This document shows, in pieces, positions 6,743 through 11,614 of a stretch of 11,671 nt of DNA. The notes under the pieces were generated by a model, which saw only the letters and a list, made by a program, of their open reading frames with translations, searched no databases and was not told where the DNA came from. Source of the DNA: JAYEID01 sp964581885 (GTDB lineage Bacteria > Patescibacteriota > WWE3 > JAUXAW01 > JAYEID01); NCBI GenBank assembly GCA_964581885.1, contig CAZOPS010000021.1, positions 1 through 11,671 on the forward strand, written 5' to 3'. A program made the translations under genes and the position numbers. Positions within the stretch are counted from its first letter, which is position 1, and each line of letters starts with the position of its first letter.

Positions 6743-7457
6743 AGAGGCATCTTTGGACAATGTAAAAGAGTTATTTGATTCGTTGAGTGCCATTATGGGT
6801 GATCTTATTGTCCCCATAGTAAGTGTGGGTATTTCTGTGTTGTTAGTATTTCTTGTTATTGTACCTGGTATTCGGGATATCCAAGAAGCTAGAGAGGAAA
6901 AGGTAGAGAAAGAAGTGGTTTTACGAGAGCTGGAAGAAAAAAGAGCGCTCCTTTCGCGTTACGCATCTCAATCCCAGCGCGTAGATTCAGCGCTGGAAGT
7001 AGTTCGTCACGCAATTCCTTTGGAGGACGAGGTTCCTGAGGTAATGACGCAGCTTCAGGATATGGCAGATATTTCTAGGGTTGTGGTGTCTAATCTTACT
7101 TATCGAAGTGGAAGTAAGGAAGAAGAAGATTTGAAGACGGTAGAAATGAATTTCGGATTTGATGGGGATTTTTCTAATGTTAAAGGACTGTTTGAATTGA
7201 TGGAGAATGCTTCGCGGATTGTGGTGGCAGATCAGTTTAATTTGAAGGTGCAGGAGGAAGCAAGCATGTCGGCGAGTTTGTCACTTAAGTCTTTCTTTAT
7301 GCCAGCTCCTACAAAGGCTAAGGTTGAAGAACCGTTGGAAGATATATTCTCTTCTAATAATTTTAATGAGGCATTGGACAGTGTGCGAGACTTGGATGTT
7401 TATGAAGTGGAAGTGCAAGAAGGTCAGGTAGGAAAAGAAAACCCCTTTGTTGAGTAA
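6729..7457 (+). CDS. pilO: Type IV pilus assembly protein PilO
   Basis: A bitopic membrane protein of 242 residues that forms the pilus alignment subcomplex with PilN. The cytoplasmic amino end (about 23 residues) is followed by one membrane helix (about 24-48), a coiled coil (about 50-95), and an alpha/beta domain at about 100-195. The last 45 residues (196-242) form an acidic, probably disordered tail. The phrase FNVKGLFELMENASRIV is mirrored here by FSNVKGLFELMENASRIVV (148-166), typical of PilO. It begins with GTG and overlaps pilN by 14 bases. No pilP or pilQ follows, which fits a cell without an outer-membrane secretin. The last gene of the operon, it faces trmD across a gene-free gap. 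Confidence 0.88.
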   Translation: MELDKEASLDNVKELFDSLSAIMGDLIVPIVSVGISVLLVFLVIVPGIRDIQEAREEKVEKEVVLRELEEKRALLSRYASQSQRVDSALEVVRHAIPLEDEVPEVMTQLQDMADISRVVVSNLTYRSGSKEEEDLKTVEMNFGFDGDFSNVKGLFELMENASRIVVADQFNLKVQEEASMSASLSLKSFFMPAPTKAKVEEPLEDIFSSNNFNEALDSVRDLDVYEVEVQEGQVGKENPFVE

Positions 7458-7511
7458 ATCCCAAATTCAAAAATTCAGATTGCAATTCAAACACGCGTTT
7501 GGTTGGCGGGT

Positions 7512-7546
7512 TAGTAGCTGGTAATTAGTAACTAGTAACTAGTTAG
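7512..7546 (+). repeat. Heptamer tandem repeat downstream of pilO (TAGTAAC type)
   Basis: Five consecutive 7-base units: TAGTAGC, TGGTAAT, TAGTAAC twice, then TAGTTAG. The array lies 54 bases after the pilO stop in the pilO-trmD convergent gap. Most units carry TAG on the plus strand, so all three plus frames are closed. Confidence 0.7.
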
Positions 7547-7563
7547 AAAAATGTAGATTCTAT

Positions 7564-7602
7564 TGTCATCCTCGCCAAGCCTCGTCTTCCTCCAGAATGA
7601 CA
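7564..7602. repeat. Imperfect inverted repeat TGTCATCCT...AGAATGACA
   Basis: Nine-base arms at 7564-7572 and 7594-7602 pair with one G-U wobble and enclose 21 C/T-rich bases. The arms resemble palindromic intergenic repeats of the form GTCAT...ATGAC that are scattered through many bacterial genomes. It may be one copy of a dispersed family, but no second copy is present in this window. Confidence 0.45.
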
Positions 7603-7631
7603 TCTGTTGATAGGAGGTCACTCTGGAACCC

Positions 7632-7657
7632 CGACCCCCGAGTTTAGCTCGGGGTCG
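7632..7657. repeat. GC-rich hairpin, possible bidirectional terminator
   Basis: Arms 7632-7642 (CGACCCCCGAG) and 7648-7657 (CTCGGGGTCG) pair over 10 bp with one bulged C and a 5-base loop. A short T-run follows at about 7670-7674. It lies between the convergent ends of pilO and trmD, where a terminator is expected, but the T-run starts 12 or more bases after the stem, so it may equally be a palindromic repeat. Confidence 0.45.
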
Positions 7658-7703
7658 AGAAGTCTCCCTTTTTCCCAATTTCATGCCTCTGGGCATAATT
7701 TCT

Positions 7704-7738
7704 CTTTCTCTTGTTTCTTGTTTCGAGGTTCCCGTTTC
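7704..7738 (-). repeat. Loose 7-base periodicity in the pilO-trmD gap
   Basis: Five degenerate units with period 7: CTTTCTC, TTGTTTC twice, GAGGTTC and CCGTTTC. The match is weaker than in the other arrays. The 11-mer CTTGTTTCGAG (7717-7727) recurs at 8928-8938 in the rpsP-khpA gap. Confidence 0.35.
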
Positions 7739-7765
7739 GAATTTATTTGGAGCTTCGCCCGCCCA

Positions 7766-7788
7766 CGGCTCGCCGCCTCGGCGAGGCC
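7766..7788. repeat. GC-rich palindrome in the pilO-trmD gap
   Basis: CTCGCCG (7769-7775) and CGGCGAG (7779-7785) form a perfect 7-bp stem with a 3-base loop. The flanking GG and CC extend it past one bulged G. The surrounding 45 bases are strikingly GC-rich compared with the AT-rich neighbourhood. It may be a dispersed repeat; no T-run follows on either strand. Confidence 0.45.
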
Positions 7789-7794
7789 AGGGAA

Positions 7795-7829
7795 TTTCGT
7801 ATTTATTATTTCCTATTTCCTATTTCCTA
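7795..7829 (-). repeat. Heptamer tandem repeat spanning the trmD stop codon (TAGGAAA type)
   Basis: On the minus strand the units are TAGGAAA three times, then TAATAAA and TACGAAA, in strict 7-base register. The trmD stop (TAG, 7820-7822) is part of a unit, and the last codons of trmD lie in the array's upstream edge. The other units supply further TAG and TAA triplets. Confidence 0.75.
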
Positions 7830-8554
7830 TCCCCTTCCAATAGATCTGGGCGATTCTCTTTAGTTTTTTTTACCGCTTGTTTTTGGCGCCAAAATTCAAT
7901 TTCTTGGTGATTACCCGAGAGCAAAATTTTTGGAACTTTCCATCCTCGAAAGGTTCGCGGTCGGGTGTATTGCGGGTATTCCAGAATCCCTTTGGCGCCA
8001 ACCTCGTCCAACGCGTTGCGTTGGAGAGAGCTGTTGGTATGGGATTCTTGAGTGGTAGCTGCTTTTTCAAGAACCCCGGGTAGTAAACGAACAACAGCGT
8101 CGGTAACGACCATTGCTGGTATTTCTCCTCCCGTGAGGATGTAGTCACCTATTGAGATTTCCTCATCAACCAAATGTTTCCTGACCCGTTCATCTACTCC
8201 TTCATAATGGCCACAGAGAAGGATAAGGTGTTCTAGCTCTGTAAGCTTTTGAGCTTTTTGTTGATTAAATACTTTTCCTTGGGGTGTAAGTAAAACAGTT
8301 ACTGTTTCGGTAGCTGAGTTTTGTGATTTGATGCTTTCTACTGCTTGAAACAGCGGTTCGGGACGAAGAACCATACCCTTCCCTCCCCCATAAGGGCGGC
8401 TGTCAACAGTTCCTCGTTCATCAATTGCCCAGTTGCGGAGATTATGGATATTTATAGTCGCCTGCCCTTTTTCTTGTGCGCGTTTAATAATTGATTCGGA
8501 GAAAGGTCCGGAAAACATTTTGGGGAAAAGTGTGATGATGTCGATAGTTAGCAT
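7820..8554 (-). CDS. trmD: tRNA (guanine-37-N1) methyltransferase TrmD
   Basis: A SPOUT-class enzyme of 244 residues that makes m1G37 in tRNAs reading CNN codons, using S-adenosylmethionine and preventing +1 frameshifts. Motifs are clear: LTIDIITLFPKMF (2-14), SRPYGGGKGMVL (52-63), the trefoil-knot cofactor site LLCGHYEGVDERV (112-124) and IGDYILTGGEIPAMVV (135-150), then YPQYTRP (193-199) and LLSGNHQEIEFWR (211-223). Oddity: the segment between PGVL (159-162) and YTRP is about 13 residues longer than in E. coli, and the position of catalytic Asp169 appears to be Glu170 (TQESH), with another candidate at Asp183/Glu184. It is the last gene of the minus-strand cluster. rimM and rplS, its frequent neighbours, are absent. 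No clear Shine-Dalgarno precedes ATG 8554, and the stop is within a heptamer repeat. Confidence 0.95.
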   Translation of the reverse strand: MLTIDIITLFPKMFSGPFSESIIKRAQEKGQATINIHNLRNWAIDERGTVDSRPYGGGKGMVLRPEPLFQAVESIKSQNSATETVTVLLTPQGKVFNQQKAQKLTELEHLILLCGHYEGVDERVRKHLVDEEISIGDYILTGGEIPAMVVTDAVVRLLPGVLEKAATTQESHTNSSLQRNALDEVGAKGILEYPQYTRPRTFRGWKVPKILLSGNHQEIEFWRQKQAVKKTKENRPDLLEGDRK

Positions 8555-8610
8555 GGGGTTGAAAGAGTTTCTCTAATTAGTTACCAAGGGCCGATTTGGA
8601 GGCAACTAAA

Positions 8611-8853
8611 TTAATTCTCCTCGGTTTCTACCAGTTCTAAATTGAATCTTATATCGTCTTTGATTGCTTTTACTTTAAGTAGGTTACGGAGAGCTTGGAT
8701 GGTACTTCCATTTTTGCCAATAACCAGACCCATATCTTCTGGTGCTACTTTGAGCCTGAGATTAAGCGTTTCTTCTACCTGCTCTTCTTCTAGTTCTACC
8801 TTTTCAGGTTTGTTTACTATTCTTTTAGTTATGTATTGTAGTAATTCTTTCAT
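8611..8853 (-). CDS. khpA: KH-domain RNA-binding protein KhpA
   Basis: A protein of 80 residues made of one KH domain, usually encoded between rpsP and rimM/trmD. Family members bind RNA, in several bacteria together with KhpB (Jag/EloR), and affect cell elongation and small-RNA regulation. The opening MKELLQYITKRIVNKPEKV matches the family, and the RNA-binding G-x-x-G loop is GKNG at 46-49 (GLVIGKNGSTIQALRNLL, 42-59). ATG 8853 is chosen over the in-frame TTG 8871 because it gives the normal amino end and because the extension would run through a heptamer repeat. The carboxy end is acidic (ELVETEEN). No Shine-Dalgarno is seen: the repeat ends only 5 bases before the ATG. The gap to trmD is 56 bases. 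Confidence 0.9.
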   Translation of the reverse strand: MKELLQYITKRIVNKPEKVELEEEQVEETLNLRLKVAPEDMGLVIGKNGSTIQALRNLLKVKAIKDDIRFNLELVETEEN

Positions 8854-8858
8854 GATTT

Positions 8859-8886
8859 TAGTAATTAGCAACTAGCAATTAGTAAT
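8859..8886 (-). repeat. Heptamer tandem repeat just upstream of khpA (TAGYAAY type)
   Basis: Four perfect-register 7-base units on the plus strand, all fitting TAGYAAY. Because unit junctions read TTAG or CTAG, both strands carry a stop triplet at each junction between units. It sits between rpsP and khpA, within bases -6 to -33 of the khpA start codon. Confidence 0.8.
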
Positions 8887-8941
8887 TTGTGAACCGTTAT
8901 TTGTTATCCTTCCGCTGGCAGGAAAGTCTTGTTTCGAGTCT

Positions 8942-8969
8942 CTATTTTTTATCCTTTATTTTTTATCTT
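8942..8969 (-). repeat. Heptamer tandem repeat spanning the rpsP stop codon
   Basis: On the plus strand the units are CTATTTT, TTATCCT, TTATTTT and TTATCTT, which is also a near-perfect 14-base duplication. The rpsP stop (8956-8958) is the first triplet of the third unit, and the last four codons of rpsP (KDKK) are read from the array and its edge. Confidence 0.65.
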
Positions 8970-9312
8970 TTGCTTCTTCCTCTACCTCTTGCTCTTCTTG
9001 GGCTTCAGGTTCTTCTGTTTCAGATTCTTCTTCCGTGCTTTTTTCCTCTTTTTCGTTTTGACGAGTGTAGGGTTTGTATTCATAAGTGCCTTTAATTAAT
9101 TTTTCAACTGCTTTGGTCATTTGTGCTCCGTTCTTGATCCAATGTTTAAGGCGTTCTTCGTTGTACACTACCTTGTTTTCATCTTCGGTGGGATTATACC
9201 AGCCTATCTCTTCTTTTGCTCTTCCGTTACGTGGACTACGAGAATTTGCTACTACGATTCGGTAGCTGGGTGCGTTTCTTTTGCCTGTTCGTTTTAATCT
9301 TATTTTTAACAT
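8956..9312 (-). CDS. rpsP: 30S ribosomal protein S16
   Basis: S16 is a small-subunit protein that binds 16S rRNA in the body and helps early assembly. The start MLKIRLKRTGKRNAPSYRIV and VANSRSPRNGRAKEEIGWYNP (21-41) are diagnostic. ATG 9312 is chosen over the in-frame TTG 9327, which adds only MFKNI and has no better ribosome site. Length is 118 residues against about 80-90 typical: residues about 85-118 are an added tail made almost only of Glu, Lys, Gln and Thr/Ser with net negative charge, unusual for an rRNA-binding protein. The tail ends inside the heptamer array. The gene is followed by khpA after 102 bases and preceded by rnc. Confidence 0.95.
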   Translation of the reverse strand: MLKIRLKRTGKRNAPSYRIVVANSRSPRNGRAKEEIGWYNPTEDENKVVYNEERLKHWIKNGAQMTKAVEKLIKGTYEYKPYTRQNEKEEKSTEEESETEEPEAQEEQEVEEEAKDKK

Positions 9313-9369
9313 GATATTTTTGAACAATACTTTACAACTCTTTGCAACATTTTACTATTTTTTTTTATT

Positions 9370-10053
9370 TCACTGCCACCTTTCCAAAGCATCTTGGGCT
9401 GCTGCCTGTTCTCCTTCTTGTTTACTGCACCCCTTCCCTACTCCAATCTGTTTGTTGTTTAGGAAAACACCCATCCGGAAGCTTTTAGCGTGGTCTGGAC
9501 CCCACTCATCCAAAACATTATAAGTGGGCGTGATTCCTACTTCTTCTTGCGCAATTTCTTGAAGAGTGGATTTTGCATCTTTGTATTTTCGGTTTTTAAC
9601 AATTTCTTCAATTTTATAAAATAGCTTCTCTTCCAGGAACTCTTGGCAAGTTCTGTAGCCTTGGTCCAAATAAATTGCACCCAAAAGTGCTTCAAAAGTG
9701 TTTGCCAGAATGTACTCGCGCTCCCGTCCGCCAGAGTCATGCTCCCCTTTTGATAAAAATAGGTAGTTGCCCAAGTTAAGTCTTTTTGATTCTTCGGCAA
9801 GGGACGAAGTGCAAACAAGAGCAGCTCTGATATTTGTCAAATTCCCTTCCGGTTTATTTGGATACTTTTTGAAGAGCTTTTCTGAAGTTGCAAGCTCCAG
9901 TACTGCATCTCCGAGAAATTCCAACCTTTCATTTGAACCCAGTTCAAAGTCTGGGTTCTCGTTTAGGTATGATCTGTGCACGAAAGCGTTTTTGGCCAGA
10001 GTTTTGTTTTCAAAGTTTATGTTTATCTTTTTTTCAAGGCTTTCAAGATCCAT
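9370..10053 (-). CDS. rnc: Ribonuclease III
   Basis: A double-strand-specific endoribonuclease of 227 residues, the normal length, that separates 16S and 23S precursors and cuts other duplex RNAs. The catalytic domain has the signature NERLEFLGDAVLEL (41-54). A second metal-binding segment reads LANTFEALLGAIYLD (116-130), where most characterised enzymes have Asp at the position of Asn118 (E. coli Asp114); Glu121 is kept. The double-stranded RNA-binding domain spans about 155-227, ending in GVGKGCSKQEGEQAAAQDAL (204-223). ATG 10053 is the first residue of a normal amino end. It lies between nusB and rpsP on the same strand. The gap on its upstream side (98 bases) holds heptamer repeats. Probably active despite the Asn, which also occurs in homologues as far as I recall. 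Confidence 0.95.
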   Translation of the reverse strand: MDLESLEKKININFENKTLAKNAFVHRSYLNENPDFELGSNERLEFLGDAVLELATSEKLFKKYPNKPEGNLTNIRAALVCTSSLAEESKRLNLGNYLFLSKGEHDSGGREREYILANTFEALLGAIYLDQGYRTCQEFLEEKLFYKIEEIVKNRKYKDAKSTLQEIAQEEVGITPTYNVLDEWGPDHAKSFRMGVFLNNKQIGVGKGCSKQEGEQAAAQDALERWQ

Positions 10054-10061
10054 GCTTTGTA

Positions 10062-10146
10062 TTTAGTGTTTATTGCTAATGGTTGATAGATGCCTTTCTG
10101 AGGTTCTGATAAACTATCAACAATCAACTATAAACAATGAGCAATC
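10062..10146 (-). repeat. Two opposed heptamer arrays in the rnc-nusB gap
   Basis: At 10062-10089 the plus strand reads TTTAGTG, TTTATTG, CTAATGG, TTGATAG. At 10112-10146 it reads five units fitting roughly AACWATN (AACTATC, AACAATC, AACTATA, AACAATG, AGCAATC). The arrays are in opposite senses: GTTGATAG (10082-10089) pairs perfectly with CTATCAAC (10114-10121), leaving a 24-base loop. The array ends 5 bases from the nusB stop. Confidence 0.65.
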
Positions 10147-10151
10147 AATTT

Positions 10152-10565
10152 TTAAGTTTCAATATCTTTCTTTTCAACTACTGTTCCTAATACGCCGTTT
10201 ACAAACTTACTTGAATTATCACTTCCAAATTCCTTAGCTAGTTCTACAGCCTCGTCAATTGCAACCTTTGGTGGTACATCCTGAGCAATAACCAACTCAA
10301 AAATAGCTATTCTTAAAATTATCAAATCCACTTTGGCTATCTGCTCTAGTGGCCATTCAGGAGCTGTCTCCTGGATAATTTGGTCAAGGCATTCCTTATT
10401 TTCAGTTACACCCCGAATTAAAAGATTTGCCAGATCCTCATCATAATTTTTTAATTCCAGAACTTCTGCAGCTGTGCGAACAGCCCCACTAAGCTCTTGA
10501 GAAAGTACTGACCAGGAAAAAAGTGTTGCTAGACTTACTCTCCTGGCATTGTGTCTAGGATCCAT
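10152..10565 (-). CDS. nusB: Transcription antitermination factor NusB
   Basis: A small all-helical RNA-binding protein that, with S10 (NusE), binds boxA of rRNA leaders and keeps RNA polymerase processive. I start at ATG 10565 (137 residues, MDPRHNARRVSLATLFSW), which matches the family's amino end R-x-x-A-(R/K)-x-x-A-x-x-x-L-(F/Y). An in-frame ATG at 10595 would add ten residues (MSGCKSAKLL) and has a weak AAGAA ahead of it, so the start is not certain. The carboxy half carries the most typical stretch: VDLIILRIAIFELV (79-92) and PPKVAIDEAVELAKEFGSDNSSKFVNGVLG (97-126). It sits 91 bases after rpmF and upstream of rnc, grouping rRNA transcription and processing functions. Confidence 0.93.
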   Translation of the reverse strand: MDPRHNARRVSLATLFSWSVLSQELSGAVRTAAEVLELKNYDEDLANLLIRGVTENKECLDQIIQETAPEWPLEQIAKVDLIILRIAIFELVIAQDVPPKVAIDEAVELAKEFGSDNSSKFVNGVLGTVVEKKDIET

Positions 10566-10656
10566 AAGCAGTTTGGCAGATTTACAGCCTGACATTTCTT
10601 GGGAATTACAGTTCAGCGGAAAGTGAATATTCCCAGTTTGGTTGGCTGGTTTACTG

Positions 10657-10827
10657 TTAAAGGACTTTTCTACCCCGATAATGACCGCAGTTTAGGCATA
10701 CTCTGTGAGGTAGACGTTCCTCCCCACAGTTTGGACAAGTCACAACCATAGTTGCGCGGAGCTTTTGCTGTGACCGCCTGCGGTTTTTTCTTCCTATTGA
10801 GATTCGCTCTTTTGGTACTGCCGCCAT
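10657..10827 (-). CDS. rpmF: 50S ribosomal protein L32
   Basis: A 56-residue zinc-ribbon protein of the large subunit. Start MAAVPKERISIGRKNRRRSQ is typical (basic, binding 23S rRNA). Zinc ligands are C31-x-x-C34 and C44-x-x-C47, so this is the zinc-binding form. ATG 10827 is chosen over the in-frame TTG 10866, because the family begins M-A-x-P-K and the extension would overlap the promoter. Conserved HRVC and GHYRGR follow. It appears to be the first gene after the promoter at 10838-10866 and leads into nusB. Confidence 0.95.
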   Translation of the reverse strand: MAAVPKERISIGRKNRRRSQQKLRATMVVTCPNCGEERLPHRVCLNCGHYRGRKVL

Positions 10828-10837
10828 AACTTTGCCT

Positions 10838-10866
10838 ATTGTATCAGCTTTAGGCAATACCTGCAA
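10838..10866 (-). promoter_or_regulatory. Promoter immediately before rpmF, giving a nearly leaderless mRNA
   Basis: Read on the minus strand: -35 TTGCAG (10861-10866), spacer of exactly 17 bases, -10 TACAAT (10838-10843) with the extended TG one base upstream. Transcription would start about 7 bases further, near 10831, only about 4 bases before the rpmF ATG. It probably drives rpmF, nusB, rnc, rpsP, khpA and trmD. Not within any gene. Confidence 0.45.
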
Positions 10867-10939
10867 GATGTAGTATTAGAGTGTAGCTTTTCTAATTAAC
10901 TGAATCTGCTATTTATTTCAAAAGTTTTGAGGGACCCTC

Positions 10940-11509
10940 TTAGCTCTTTTTGGCTAGAATTGAAATAGAGGTTGCGCCAAAGCCGCGCTGACGAATTATT
11001 TTGAGACTGTTTACTTTTTGGGGTAGTTCTGTTTCTTTTGCGTGGTCGAAAATGATAACTCCTTTCAGATTTAGAATTTTCTCCAGTTGTTTGAGGAGAT
11101 GAATTTGGGCGCCTATGGAATACGGGGGGCTGAGGAAGATAAGATCAAACTTACTATTAGTTCTATTTTCAACAAAGCTCATTGCATCTGTCTGAATTAC
11201 CTCTCCCCTACTCTCCTCCGCTAAGGCTCCGGAGGTTGAGTTCTCAAAACCCATTTTCTTCAAGTTGATCTTTATTGCACGGATGGATTTTGGATCGTTA
11301 TCCACAAAAACAGCTTTTTCTGCTCCGCGAGAAAGGGCTTCTAGTCCGTAGGAACCACTGCCGGCGAAGAGATCAAGAACTTGTGCTCCCTCTACCAAGC
11401 CGTAGAGCATAGAAAAGACTGAATGCCTGACAATACTTTGGGCAGGGCGGATGTCTTTGTACGGCACTTCTATTTTTTGTCCTTTTGCGCTTCCTGTAAT
11501 TATTCTCAT
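10940..11509 (-). CDS. rsmD: 16S rRNA (guanine-966-N2) methyltransferase RsmD
   Basis: A Rossmann-fold methyltransferase of 189 residues that makes m2G966 in 16S rRNA with S-adenosylmethionine. Visible: amino end MRIITGSAKGQKIEVP, the cofactor motif DLFAGSGSYGLEALSRGA (46-63), the acidic end of the next strand FVDND (68-72), and motif IV at 127-130. Motif IV reads SPPY where RsmD proteins normally have DPPY (or NPPY). The usual R-P-T-x-x-x-V-R segment is altered to RPAQSIVRHSVFSML (21-35). The central loop (about 88-103) is long and Ser/Glu-rich. Family assignment is firm, but the changed residues leave the exact target base open. ATG 11509 is a natural start; no clear Shine-Dalgarno is visible. 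Downstream is a 113-base gap holding the rpmF promoter. Confidence 0.88.
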   Translation of the reverse strand: MRIITGSAKGQKIEVPYKDIRPAQSIVRHSVFSMLYGLVEGAQVLDLFAGSGSYGLEALSRGAEKAVFVDNDPKSIRAIKINLKKMGFENSTSGALAEESRGEVIQTDAMSFVENRTNSKFDLIFLSPPYSIGAQIHLLKQLEKILNLKGVIIFDHAKETELPQKVNSLKIIRQRGFGATSISILAKKS

Positions 11510-11586
11510 ACATATAGATTAACTCAGATATTAAAAAGTATGAATACTATTGGCACGGATTTGCGCTGATTCTGTCCTCTTCAGTG

Positions 11587-11614
11587 CTTACTACTTGCTA
11601 CTTACTACTTGCTA
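11587..11614 (-). repeat. Heptamer tandem repeat at the right edge (TAGYAAG type)
   Basis: On the minus strand four 7-base units fit TAGYAAG, alternating TAGCAAG and TAGTAAG, so it is also a perfect 14-base tandem duplication (11587-11600 and 11601-11614). It begins immediately after the stop codon of the open frame that enters from the right edge. Confidence 0.8.

Noticed and set aside
7607..7910. Two plus-strand frames across the pilO-trmD gap
   Set aside because: They run through palindromes and repeats into the antisense of trmD, show no domain, and have unlikely starts.
8577..8609. TTAGTT...AACTAA inverted repeat between khpA and trmD
   Set aside because: Only 6 bp of AT-rich pairing around a loop of over 20 bases; not distinguishable from chance.
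9767..10079. Plus-strand frames opposite the start of rnc
   Set aside because: Antisense shadows of a well-conserved RNase III gene.
10929..10939. Palindrome GAGGGACCCTC just beyond the rsmD stop as a terminator
   Set aside because: The centre is a single base, so a hairpin cannot form properly, and no T-run follows on the minus strand.
11507..11560. Promoter upstream of rsmD on the minus strand
   Set aside because: The best match (TTCATA, 17 bases, TAATCT) has several mismatches in a very AT-rich stretch; too weak to list.
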